From Pseudomonas lini (GTDB taxonomy: Bacteria; Pseudomonadota; Gammaproteobacteria; Pseudomonadales; Pseudomonadaceae): DNA of 64,000 bases. Positions 53,362 to 61,970 of the stretch are shown here, piece after piece (the first letter of the stretch is position 1; each line of letters opens with the position of its first letter). The notes beneath the pieces are model-generated. The model was not told where the DNA came from, made no database searches, and was given only the letters and a program-made list of their open reading frames with translations. A program made the translations under genes and the position numbers. The stretch spans positions 124,001 to 188,000 of the forward strand of contig NZ_JYLB01000009.1 in NCBI RefSeq assembly GCF_001042905.1, in the 5' to 3' direction.

Positions 53362-54471
53362 TCAGATTTCGAGGACTTCCATCTCGCGCAGCACATCGGC
53401 GACTGCCGCCACCGCCGCGTGCATTTCGCCCTGGTTGACGTGGCCGATGCAGCCGACGCGGAAGGTTTCGACCTGGGTCAGTTTGCCGGGGTAGAGGATG
53501 AAACCCTTGGCCTTGACCCGCTCGTAGAATTCCTTGAACTGATAGCGCGGGTCTTTCGGCGCGTGGAAGGTGACGATGATCGGCGCCTGGATCGCGGCGG
53601 GCAGGAAGCTGCGCAGCCCCAGTTTGGCCATGTCATCGAGCAGCACCTGGCAGTTATTGGCGTAGCGCTGATACCGTGCGGGCAAGCCGCCTTCTTCGTT
53701 GTATTGCAGCAGCGCTTCGTGCAGCGCCGCGACCACGTGGGTCGGCGGGGTGAAGCGCCATTGGCCGGTCTTGGCCATGTAGGTGTGCTGATCGAACAAG
53801 TCCATCGCCAGTGAGTGCGAGTTACCGGCGGCATTGGCCAGCGCTTCTTTGCGTGCAAAGACGAAACCCATTCCCGGCACACCTTCCAGGCATTTGCCCG
53901 AGGCGGCGATCAGTGCGTCGAATGGCACGTCTTGGGCGTCGATCGGCAAGGCGCCAAACGAACTCATGGCGTCGATGATCAGGCGTTTGCCGTGTTGCTC
54001 GATGACATGAGCGATTTCCGCCAGCGGGTTGAGGATGCCGGTGCTGGTTTCGCAATGAATCAACGCGACGTGGGTGATGCTGGCATCAGCCCGCAGCAGG
54101 CGGTCGACGTCGGCGGCGGTGGTTGGTTCGTCTTCGGCGGTTTCGAAGGTGCTGAACGAGCGACCGAGCACTTCGCAGATTTTCGCCAGGCGTTTGCCGT
54201 AGGCGCCGTTGATCAGTACCAGCACTTTACCGTCGCGAGGCACCAGCGTGCCGATGGCCGCTTCGACCGCGAACGTGCCGCTGCCTTGCAACGGCACGCA
54301 GTGATGGCTGTCGCCGCCGTTGATGATCGTCAGCAGTTGTTCGCAGAGGCTGGCGGTCAGTTGGTTGAAGCGGTCATCCCATGAGCCCCAGTCGACCATC
54401 ATTGCCTGACGGGTGCGGCTCGATGTGGTCAATGGGCCGGGGGTGAGCAGGATGGGCTCGGCAGTACTCAT
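53362..54471 (-). CDS. phnW: 2-aminoethylphosphonate-pyruvate transaminase
   Basis: 369-residue PLP aminotransferase converting AEP and pyruvate to phosphonoacetaldehyde and alanine. LLTPGPLTTSSRTR start, D167 (IIDAMSSFG) and PLP lysine K193 (ASGKCLEGVPG). ATG 54471 gives the usual length; the longer frame to 54525 is not used. It is first in the phnWX unit and divergent from a LysR gene 113 bp away. Confidence 0.96.
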   Translation of the reverse strand: MSTAEPILLTPGPLTTSSRTRQAMMVDWGSWDDRFNQLTASLCEQLLTIINGGDSHHCVPLQGSGTFAVEAAIGTLVPRDGKVLVLINGAYGKRLAKICEVLGRSFSTFETAEDEPTTAADVDRLLRADASITHVALIHCETSTGILNPLAEIAHVIEQHGKRLIIDAMSSFGALPIDAQDVPFDALIAASGKCLEGVPGMGFVFARKEALANAAGNSHSLAMDLFDQHTYMAKTGQWRFTPPTHVVAALHEALLQYNEEGGLPARYQRYANNCQVLLDDMAKLGLRSFLPAAIQAPIIVTFHAPKDPRYQFKEFYERVKAKGFILYPGKLTQVETFRVGCIGHVNQGEMHAAVAAVADVLREMEVLEI

Positions 54472-54584
54472 TCTTGTGTCCTCGCAAAAGCTCAGTGGGA
54501 TGAAGCTACGGGACATAAATTGCAATTCGGTGAGCTATCAATCAAATTGTTTGTTGTTATGCCAGCCATCAGTGAGGGTTATTC

Positions 54585-55448
54585 ATGAATCTGTTTCAGC
54601 TGCGCGCCTTCGACGCTGTGGCTCGGGAAGGCAGCTTCACCCGCGCCGCCGAGCGCCTGTTTATCAGTCAACCGGCGGTCACCGGGCACATCAAGGCGTT
54701 GGAGGAGCACTACCAGATCACCTTGTTGCGACGCACCGCGCGGCGCGTCGAGCTGACGGAAGAGGGCACCAAACTGGCAGCGATCACTCGGGCGATGTTT
54801 GGCCTGGCCGAAGAGGCGCAGGTGATGTTGGAGGCCAACCGGCAGTTGCTGACCGGGCGCCTGGAAGTCGCGGCGGACGGGCCGCACATGGTCATGCCGA
54901 TGCTCGCCAGTTTGCGTGCGCGTTATCCGGGGATCACCGTGAACCTGCGGTTGGGCAATGCTCAGGAAACGTTGGCGGCGTTGTTGTCGGAGCATGCCGA
55001 CGTGGCGGTGCTGACCGAGGTCGAGCCGCGCAAGGGGCTGCACCTGCAAGCGTTGAGCGAGTCGAGGATTTGCGCGTTGGTGCCTGCTGGACATCCGTGG
55101 GCGCAGAAGTCGAAAGGGGTACAACTCAAGGAGCTGGACCAGGTGATCATGGTCTTGCGCGAGCCGAGTTCGATTACCCGACGCACCTTCGACGAAGCGT
55201 GCGCTCAGGCCAAGGTCAATCCACGGGTGTTGCTGGAGCTGGACAGTCGCGAGGCAGTGACCGAGGCCGTGGCCGCAGAATTGGGCGTGGGCGTGGTGTC
55301 GTCGGTGGAAGTCAGCCACGACCCGCGAGTGGCTGCGGTGCCGATTATTGGCGAGGGGTTGGTCAATCGGCACATGATCGGGTGCATGGAACGGCGGCGG
55401 GATTTGCGCTTGATACAGGCGTTTTTTGGGTTGGCGCCCGCCGGATAG
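54585..55448 (+). CDS. LysR-type regulator, probable AEP-catabolism regulator
   Basis: 287 residues: HTH MNLFQLRAFDAVAREGSFTR then AAERLFISQPAVTGHIKALE; effector domain with NAQETLAALLSEHADVAVLT. It is divergent from phnW, the usual place for the LysR activator of phnWX genes that responds to AEP rather than phosphate starvation. Activation of phnW is inferred from position. Confidence 0.88.
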   Translation: MNLFQLRAFDAVAREGSFTRAAERLFISQPAVTGHIKALEEHYQITLLRRTARRVELTEEGTKLAAITRAMFGLAEEAQVMLEANRQLLTGRLEVAADGPHMVMPMLASLRARYPGITVNLRLGNAQETLAALLSEHADVAVLTEVEPRKGLHLQALSESRICALVPAGHPWAQKSKGVQLKELDQVIMVLREPSSITRRTFDEACAQAKVNPRVLLELDSREAVTEAVAAELGVGVVSSVEVSHDPRVAAVPIIGEGLVNRHMIGCMERRRDLRLIQAFFGLAPAG

Positions 55449-55462
55449 ACCGAGGCGCGGCT

Positions 55463-55553
55463 ATCGCGGGCAAGCCACGCTCCCACAGGTTTTGTGTCGT
55501 ACACAAGATTTGCAGCCAGCATAAATCCTGTGGGAGCGTGGCTTGCCCGCGAT
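55463..55553. repeat. REP pair in outward-facing arrangement
   Basis: ATCGCGGGCAAGCCACGCTC at the left and its complement ending CGCGAT at the right, with the inner ACACAA region between. Same reversed topology as 50413-50510. Convergent gap between the two LysR genes. Confidence 0.85.
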
Positions 55554-55567
55554 GGGGCCGGACCTGC

Positions 55568-56440
55568 CTACACCAGACTCTCGCGAACCATCTCCAGAAA
55601 CGTCGCCACCACTCGCCGCGAACTCTGTTCGCGCAAGCACACCAGCGTCTCCGTCAGCCGCCGTGTGCAATCGGTAATCGGCAACGCGCACACCCGCGAA
55701 TCCGCGCCAAATTCAGCGGCCGACACCACTCCCACGCCAATCCCGACCACCACTGCCTCGCGCGCCGCTTCCCGGCCTTCGACTTCAATCGCCGGGCGGA
55801 TGCGAAATCCGGCCCGGGCCATTTCTTCTTCCAGGGTTTGCCGCGTCACCGAGCCGATTTCCCGCAGCACCAACGGCGTGTCGTCCAGATCCGCCAGGCA
55901 GATGGACTCGCGATCGGCCCATGGATGATGGCGTGAAACGAAGGCCACCATCGGGTCATTGCGCAGCGGCAACGAGAGCAAACGATCGTCGCTGACATCG
56001 CGCCCCAACAGGGCCAGATCGGCCTGGTAGTTGAACAGCCGAAACAGCGATTCGTCAGTGTTGCCGGTTTCTATCTTCACGCTGATGCCGGGGTAGCGCT
56101 CGCAGAATCGAGCAATCTGCGGCAGCACATGCACCGGCGCATCCACCGCCAGAATCAGGCTGCCGGTTTGCAACGCTTGAGACGCGTGAAGCAACTCCTG
56201 CGCCTCGGCTTCGATGACGAACAGTCGCTGGGTGATGCTCAACAGGCGTTCACCCAGATCGGTCAGGCGCACGGAGCGTTTGTTGCGGTGGAACAGCAAC
56301 ACACCGAAACGCTCTTCGAGCTTGCGCACTTGGTCGGAAATCGCCGGTTGCGTCAGAAACAGCCGCTCGGCGGCCCTGGTAAAGCTTCCATGGACCGCGA
56401 CGGCGTGGAAGGCTTTGAGCTGGGCGTGGGATACCGACAT
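55568..56440 (-). CDS. second LysR-type regulator at the phosphonate locus
   Basis: 290 residues with HTH QLKAFHAVAVHGSFTRAAER then LFLTQPAISDQVRKLE, similar in layout to its convergent neighbour, so they may be distant duplicates. Effector domain includes GNTDESLFRLFNYQADLALL. It is divergent from the OPA-type permease and the FAD oxidoreductase, which are its likely targets. A T-N11-A palindrome lies 50 bp before it. Confidence 0.88.
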   Translation of the reverse strand: MSVSHAQLKAFHAVAVHGSFTRAAERLFLTQPAISDQVRKLEERFGVLLFHRNKRSVRLTDLGERLLSITQRLFVIEAEAQELLHASQALQTGSLILAVDAPVHVLPQIARFCERYPGISVKIETGNTDESLFRLFNYQADLALLGRDVSDDRLLSLPLRNDPMVAFVSRHHPWADRESICLADLDDTPLVLREIGSVTRQTLEEEMARAGFRIRPAIEVEGREAAREAVVVGIGVGVVSAAEFGADSRVCALPITDCTRRLTETLVCLREQSSRRVVATFLEMVRESLV

Positions 56441-56489
56441 CGAACTCTCCAGTGACGAGCTTAGCCAGTAACAAGCTGAGCTTATATTG

Positions 56490-56510
56490 GAAATACGATA
56501 AATCGATTTC
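56490..56510. promoter_or_regulatory. LysR operator candidate (T-N11-A palindrome)
   Basis: GAAAT (56490-56494), ACGATAAATCG (56495-56505), ATTTC (56506-56510): nested dyads GAAAT/ATTTC and CGAT/ATCG with the LysR T-N11-A core. It is 50 bp before the LysR gene and 214 bp before the permease gene, a typical autoregulatory/activator site. Confidence 0.65.
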
Positions 56511-56723
56511 ACTTATTAATCAGTAATTGTTTTTATCCGCTTCAGCCCCGGTGACTGTTCAGTCGAACAGCACGGTGGCCATGAGCCCATGCGTGCAATC
56601 AGCAGGACTCATCTGACCGGTATCGCCTCAGGGAACAGGCGATACCGCAGTGCTCAACAATAAAAACACAGGCGTTTTCTTCCAATTCTGCCGGCACACT
56701 CACACCCTGAGGTCAGAACCACA

Positions 56724-58049
56724 ATGAACAGTCCCATCGGTACCATCAAGCGTTGGCGTGTGCAGATCTTCGCCATCACCTGGCTCGCCTATGCCGCGTT
56801 CTACTTCACCCGCAAAGCCTTTTCCGTAGCCAAACTGGGGATCGCCGAAGACCCCGACTTCACCCTCGACAAAATGGCCATGGCCAACCTCGACGCCATC
56901 TACCTGACGGCTTACGCCATCGGGCAATTCACCTGGGGCATCCTGGCCGATCGCTTCGGGCCACGGGTCGTGGTGCTCGGCGGATTGCTGATTTCCGCGG
57001 TGGCCGCGCTGGTGATGGGCAGCTTTGCCACGTTGCCGATTTTCGCCACTTGCATGCTGATTCAAGGTTTGGCGCAGTCCACCGGATGGTCGGGGCTGTG
57101 CAAGAACATAGGCAGTTTCTTTCCTGCTGAGCAGCGTGGGCGGGTGTTGGGTTTATGGAGCTCCTGCTACGCCTTTGGCGGGTTGGTAGCCTCGCCATTT
57201 GCAGGTTGGTGGGCGTATACGCTGATCGGCACTTGGCACGCAGCGTTCATTTCCAGTGCAGCGGTGGTTGGGCTGGTCGCCGTGCTGTTTTTTATTTTCC
57301 AACGTAACAAACCCGAAGACGTTGGCTTGCCGGCGGTGGAGCCGGAACCTGCGTTAACCGCCGAAGAGGCGCACGCTCAAAGCAAGATCAGCATCCTGGA
57401 GCCGCTGCGGGAAATCCTGCGCAACCGTACGGTGTTGGTGCTGGGGCTGGCGTACTTTCTGTTGAAACCGGCGCGCTACGCGATTCTGCTGTGGGGGCCG
57501 GTGATCGTCTTCGAGCAAATGCCCACGGTGGGCAAGGTTGGCGCGGCGATCATTCCCACCGCGTTCGAACTGGCCGGGTTGCTCGGGCCGATCCTGCTGG
57601 GGCTGGCCTCGGACAAATTGTTCGGCGCCCGACGCATGCCGGCCTGTGTGCTGAGCTTGTTGGCACTCACCGTTTCCCTGGCGCTGTTCATGGGCGCCCT
57701 GCATACCGGCAGCGTCTTGCTGGTGGTGGCGCTGCTGTTCGTCATGGGCCTGACCCTATACGGGCCGGACTCGATGATCAGCGGCGCGGCGGCGATCGAT
57801 TTCGGCACCGCCAAGGCCGGTGCCACGGCGGCGGGCTTCGTCAACGGTTGCGGCTCGATCGGGGCGATTCTCGGCGGGCTGCTGCCGGGTTACTTCGACT
57901 CGGTCACGGTGTTCATTGTCTTTGCCGGCTGCGCATTGTTCTCCGCTCTGGTGTTGATTCCTTACTGGAACAGCCGCCCGGCTGGCCTGCGTCCCGAAAG
58001 TGCATTTGTGCCTAACCAATCGATGACCGTAAAACCCCTGCGTACATAA
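56724..58049 (+). CDS. MFS organophosphate/phosphonate permease (OPA type)
   Basis: 441 residues, 12 TM helices. The first helix region YAAFYFTRKAFSVAK and the late MISGAAAIDFGTAKAGATAA signature belong to the GlpT/UhpT/PgtP-like OPA family that carries phosphorylated anions. Beside phnWX and an FAD amine oxidase the likely cargo is AEP or an N-substituted derivative, similar in concept to the AEP permease AepP described in Pseudomonas putida. Co-transcribed with the next gene at 10-bp spacing. Confidence 0.85.
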   Translation: MNSPIGTIKRWRVQIFAITWLAYAAFYFTRKAFSVAKLGIAEDPDFTLDKMAMANLDAIYLTAYAIGQFTWGILADRFGPRVVVLGGLLISAVAALVMGSFATLPIFATCMLIQGLAQSTGWSGLCKNIGSFFPAEQRGRVLGLWSSCYAFGGLVASPFAGWWAYTLIGTWHAAFISSAAVVGLVAVLFFIFQRNKPEDVGLPAVEPEPALTAEEAHAQSKISILEPLREILRNRTVLVLGLAYFLLKPARYAILLWGPVIVFEQMPTVGKVGAAIIPTAFELAGLLGPILLGLASDKLFGARRMPACVLSLLALTVSLALFMGALHTGSVLLVVALLFVMGLTLYGPDSMISGAAAIDFGTAKAGATAAGFVNGCGSIGAILGGLLPGYFDSVTVFIVFAGCALFSALVLIPYWNSRPAGLRPESAFVPNQSMTVKPLRT

Positions 58050-58059
58050 GGATTACCCC

Positions 58060-59451
58060 ATGAGACCTTACTGGCTGGAACAGGCGCTGGCGGCCGAGTC
58101 CTGCGCGCCGTGCGAACCTTTATCCGGGGATACCCGCGCCGACGTCTGCATTGTCGGTGGCGGCTACACCGGGTTGTGGACCGCAATCATGCTCAAGCAG
58201 CAGAACCCCGAACTGGACGTGCTGCTGATCGAAGCGGACATCTGCGGTGCCGGTGCCAGTGGGCGCAACGGTGGTTGTGCGCTGTCGTGGTCGGCCAAGT
58301 ATTTCACCCTGGAACGGTTGTTCGGCATCGAAGAAGCCGTGCGCTTGGTCAAGGAGTCCGAGCGCAGCATCCACGCCATCGGCGCCTTTTGCGAACAGTA
58401 CGCGGTGGACGCCGATTACCGCCTCGATGGCACGCTCTACACCGCTACCAATCGCGCCCAATGCGGCTCGACCGACGCGGTGATTGCGGCGCTGGAGCGC
58501 AACGGCATCAATTCTTTCACCCAGCGGCCACTGGCGGATGTACAGCGCATGGCCGGTTCCAGCAAACACCTGGAGGGCTGGTTTTCCCCGGCTGCTGCGA
58601 GTGTTCAGCCGGGCAAACTGGTGCGCGGCCTGCGTCGGGTGGCCTTGCAGCTGGGGGTGAAGATTCATGAAAACACCGCGATGACCGGCCTGGTAGAGGG
58701 CAAGCCTGCGGGGATTAAAACCCCCAATGGCACGGTCCGCGCCGACCGGGTGGTGCTGGCGATGAATGCCTGGATGGCCCGGGCGTTTCCACAGTTCGAA
58801 CGCAGTGTGGCGATTGTTTCCAGCGACATGCTGATCACCGAACCGCGGCCGGATTTGCTCAACGAGATCGGTTTGACCAGCGGCGTGACGGTGCTCGATT
58901 CGCGGATTTTCGTGCACTACTACCACAACACCCCGGACGGTCGAATCATGCTCGGCAAGGGCGGCAATACCTTCACCTACGGTGGGCGAATGTTGCCGGT
59001 GTTCGATCAGCCATCGCCCTATGCCGGCTTGTTGCAGCACAGCCTGAGCGAGTTCTTCCCGGCGTTCGCCAAGGTCAAGGTCGAGGCCACCTGGAACGGG
59101 CCTTCGGATCGCTCCGTCACCGGTTTACCGTTCTTCGGCCAGATGAGCGCCAGCGACAATGTGTTTTACGGTTTCGGTTACTCCGGCAGCGGTGTCGGGC
59201 CTTGCCATATGGGCGGGCAGATTCTCGCCTCGATGGTGCTGGGATTGGACAACGCCTGGACCCGCTCGCCCTTGGTGAACGGCCCGTTGGGTTTTTTTCC
59301 GCCGGAGCCGATCCGCTACCTCGGCTCATTGATGGTGCGCAATGCCATTCGCCGCAAGGAGCGCGCCGAGGATTATGGGCATCGGCCACGGCACCTCGAC
59401 GTGCGCCTGGCCAAGTTTGCCGCAGCGGCGGGCAAGGCCGACAAAGGATGA
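58060..59451 (+). CDS. FAD-dependent amine oxidoreductase of the phosphonate locus
   Basis: 463-residue DAO-type flavoenzyme. Dinucleotide motif VGGGYTG (G33-G38 region), E58 for ribose, then the GASGRNGG signature at 65-72 and the C-terminal FGYSGSGVGPCHMGG flavin contact. Related phosphonate-associated flavoenzymes (the Pbf group) oxidise AEP or N-methyl-AEP to phosphonoacetaldehyde, which PhnX could then cleave. Which Pbf member this is, or whether it acts on another amine, is not decided by sequence. Confidence 0.8.
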   Translation: MRPYWLEQALAAESCAPCEPLSGDTRADVCIVGGGYTGLWTAIMLKQQNPELDVLLIEADICGAGASGRNGGCALSWSAKYFTLERLFGIEEAVRLVKESERSIHAIGAFCEQYAVDADYRLDGTLYTATNRAQCGSTDAVIAALERNGINSFTQRPLADVQRMAGSSKHLEGWFSPAAASVQPGKLVRGLRRVALQLGVKIHENTAMTGLVEGKPAGIKTPNGTVRADRVVLAMNAWMARAFPQFERSVAIVSSDMLITEPRPDLLNEIGLTSGVTVLDSRIFVHYYHNTPDGRIMLGKGGNTFTYGGRMLPVFDQPSPYAGLLQHSLSEFFPAFAKVKVEATWNGPSDRSVTGLPFFGQMSASDNVFYGFGYSGSGVGPCHMGGQILASMVLGLDNAWTRSPLVNGPLGFFPPEPIRYLGSLMVRNAIRRKERAEDYGHRPRHLDVRLAKFAAAAGKADKG

Positions 59452-59454
59452 AAC

Positions 59455-60879
59455 TCAAGGTGCGAGATCCGAGCGGTTGACCAGCCAATCGAGCAACAGA
59501 CGGCCATCGCGACGTGGCTCGGGAGCGGGGCGGGAAGGCTGGGGATGGCCCATGCCAGCACACAAAACCGGCCGATCCGGGTCGCTGTCGAGGAAGCTGA
59601 CCAACACCTCAATGCCGACCATGGGCAGCCTGGCCGGATCGATCCGACCGTCCGGCGTTGCGAGGGCGACCGGTAGCCAGAGACCGTCGGATTCATCCGC
59701 GTCGAACGCTGGCGTCGGCCATAGTTTGACCTGTATCCGGCCCTGGTCATCGAGCACCGCCGGTTGCCCGTCGGAGCCCAGTACCCGGGCGGTCTGATAG
59801 CCCGGGATGCTCGGCCTGGCCTGTTTGAGCGCCGGCCTGAACACCGTTGACCAGGGAATGGCAGTGAACTGATTGCTGTAGCGCCGGGCACTGCCGGGCT
59901 TGTCTTCAGTGAGAATTGACGACTGCTGTCCGTGGTGCCGGATATCGGTGAGCAGCCACTGATCGTTGAAACTCGAGAGCGGATGCTGCGCCACTTGCAG
60001 GATCCGTCCACTGCGCAGTTCGTTGTAGTTGCTTTGGCCGTGGATCTGCCGTTGCTGGCAGCGCAGGCGTTCCAGTCGTCGGCGGCTGAGCTGATCGTGA
60101 TGAAGCTGTTCGGGCGCGGGGCGTGCCGTCATCGGGCCGGTTCTGGCGAGCGGGTGGTTGGCCGCTCCATCGCCGACCACCTGCGCACCGCGGTTTTTGG
60201 CCTCCCATCGTGCCGGGGCGAGGTCCGGGTCATGGCGCTGGAACAGTTCGCTGATCACCGGCAAGCCGGAGTCGTTGAATGTGTCGTCATGGAACGGCAT
60301 CAGCAGCGGCTCCTGAGGGAAACTCAGGCTGTCATCGGCCAGCACCAGCACGTGCCCGTCGTGCTGATGTTCGAAGTGATAGTGGATGCCTTCTTCCTCA
60401 CACAGCCGCTGCAGGAAGGCCAGATCGCTCTCATCGTACTGAATGCAAAAAGGCCGGGGCGGGTAGCAGCCGTTTGCCAGTTCGAAGCGGTAGCTGTGCT
60501 CGGGTAATTGATGCTCTTCCAGCAACTGGCGCACGATCGCGGGCACGCTGAGACGATGAAACACCCGACGCGAACTGTGTATGTGAAGTTGTTGAAGATG
60601 GGGCGCCAACACCAGGGAGTAGCCGACCCGGTGCGGGCCGCGATGTTCGCGACTGACGCTGTGGATCACGCCGTGAATGCCTTGGTCACCCGCCAACCGC
60701 AAAAACGCCGGTTGTTGCAGCCATTGGTCGGGATGCATCGCCGGTGCGAGGCCAATCACGTCGATGTCGAATCGATAGGGCTGGTTGAGACCTTCACGGC
60801 CACTGAACTGCAACACCTGCAGACTCAAACCGCCGTCGAAGAGTGTCAGGGTGAAGGGGCTTTCCTTGTCGTTGTGCAT
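59455..60879 (-). CDS. short VgrG-like protein, no needle tail
   Basis: 474 residues with the VgrG/gp27-like N-terminal half (FDIDVIGLAPAMHPDQWLQQ, YDESDLAFLQRLCEEEGIHYHFEH) and an OB-fold gp5 segment (DDQGRIQVKLWPTP ... MVGIEVLVSFLDSDPDRPVL). It stops right after that, without the beta-helical spike or any effector domain. Full VgrGs are over 600 residues. No other type VI genes are nearby. ATG 60879 gives MHNDKESPFTLTLFDGG. It may be a non-puncturing or decayed tip protein. Confidence 0.78.
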   Translation of the reverse strand: MHNDKESPFTLTLFDGGLSLQVLQFSGREGLNQPYRFDIDVIGLAPAMHPDQWLQQPAFLRLAGDQGIHGVIHSVSREHRGPHRVGYSLVLAPHLQQLHIHSSRRVFHRLSVPAIVRQLLEEHQLPEHSYRFELANGCYPPRPFCIQYDESDLAFLQRLCEEEGIHYHFEHQHDGHVLVLADDSLSFPQEPLLMPFHDDTFNDSGLPVISELFQRHDPDLAPARWEAKNRGAQVVGDGAANHPLARTGPMTARPAPEQLHHDQLSRRRLERLRCQQRQIHGQSNYNELRSGRILQVAQHPLSSFNDQWLLTDIRHHGQQSSILTEDKPGSARRYSNQFTAIPWSTVFRPALKQARPSIPGYQTARVLGSDGQPAVLDDQGRIQVKLWPTPAFDADESDGLWLPVALATPDGRIDPARLPMVGIEVLVSFLDSDPDRPVLCAGMGHPQPSRPAPEPRRDGRLLLDWLVNRSDLAP

Positions 60880-61110
60880 CGAGCGCGCTTCTGCCAGGGA
60901 GGATGGGCGCAGAGGGTACGAAACCACAGCCCTGAAGCGTCACCGCAAATCGACTTTTCAGAATCGCCCTACAAACATTGGTGAAGATGTCGATTCAACA
61001 CAGGGTGAAGATCTTGGAGTTTTTGGTCGATTGGCATCTTTAGGCCGTATAAACTTGCGCAACGCGTCGGCCAATAGATGTCTCGGCGCCACAGATCAAG
61101 AGAGTGAGTA

Positions 61111-61815
61111 ATGGGCGCACAGTGGAAGGTTAAACACAAAGAAGCGGCATCTAACGCCAAGGGCAAGATCTTCGGCAAACTGGTGAAAGAAATCACCATC
61201 GCTGCCCGCAACGGTGCCGATACCGCCACCAACGCACACCTGCGTCTGGTGGTCGAACAGGCGAAAAAAGCCTCGATGCCCCGTGAAACCCTGGAACGCG
61301 CGATCAAGAAAGGCTCCGGCCAGCTCGGCGAAACCGTGCAATACCATCGCGTGACCTATGAAGGGTTCGCACCGCATCAGGTGCCGCTGATCGTTGAATG
61401 CGTGACTGACAACATCAACCGCACCGTCGCTGAAATCCGCGTCGCGTTCCGTAAGGGCCAATTGGGCGCTTCCGGTTCGGTGGCCTGGGACTTCAACCAC
61501 GTCGGCATGATCGAGGCGTCCCCGGACAGCCCTGACGCCGATCCGGAAATGGCTGCGATCGAAGCCGGTGCCCAGGATTTCGAACCAGGTGAAGACGGCG
61601 CGACGCTGTTCCTGACCGAACCAGCGGACCTGGATGCGGTCCAGAAAGCGCTGCCGGAGCAGGGTTTCACCGTGTTGTCGGCCAAGTTGGGCTATCAGCC
61701 GAAAAACCCGGTCAGTGGTTTGAGCGATGAGCAGATGGCAGAAGTCGAAGCATTCCTCGAAGGCCTCGATAACCACGATGACGTGCAGGACATGTTTGTC
61801 GGGTTGGCGGGTTAA
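61111..61815 (+). CDS. YebC/PmpR family protein, second-type (YeeN-like)
   Basis: 234 residues with the three-domain YebC layout: MGAQWKVKHKEAASNAKGKI, HLRLVVEQAKKASMPRETLE, VECVTDNINRTVAEIRVAF, and the C-terminal YQPKNPVSGLSDEQM. The ruvC-linked housekeeping YebC has a different N-terminus, and this gene is not near ruvC. Members bind DNA or ribosomes and help translate polyproline; which role this copy has is open. A weak TTGGTC/TATAAA promoter lies near 61023-61053. Confidence 0.88.
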   Translation: MGAQWKVKHKEAASNAKGKIFGKLVKEITIAARNGADTATNAHLRLVVEQAKKASMPRETLERAIKKGSGQLGETVQYHRVTYEGFAPHQVPLIVECVTDNINRTVAEIRVAFRKGQLGASGSVAWDFNHVGMIEASPDSPDADPEMAAIEAGAQDFEPGEDGATLFLTEPADLDAVQKALPEQGFTVLSAKLGYQPKNPVSGLSDEQMAEVEAFLEGLDNHDDVQDMFVGLAG

Positions 61816-61859
61816 GCGGTTCCGACAGTTTGTGATCTGACTTGTGGCGAGGGAGCTTG

Positions 61860-61956
61860 CCTGTGGCGAGGGGGCTTGCCCCCGTTCGGTTGCGCAGCAG
61901 CCGTCGCTTTTGGGGTCGCTTCGCAACCCAACGGGGGCGAGCCCCCTCGCCACAGG
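61860..61956. repeat. REP hairpin, GGCGAGGGGGCTTGCCCCCG family, with fragment
   Basis: Arms CCTGTGGCGAGGGGGCTTGC and complement (61860 to 61956), loop of about 50 nt. A truncated arm (CTTGTGGCGAGGGAGCTTGC, 61841-61860) abuts it. Convergent gap. Confidence 0.85.
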
Positions 61957-61970
61957 TTCTGTCTTTGCGG

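Noticed and set aside
54413..55936. 507-residue plus-strand frame across two LysR genes and the REP between them
   Set aside because: It runs out of frame through one LysR gene and antisense through the other. Its Arg/Gly-rich translation has no domain.
59455..60879. Type VI secretion gene cluster
   Set aside because: Only one short VgrG-like gene is present; no tube, sheath, baseplate, ATPase or effector genes flank it.
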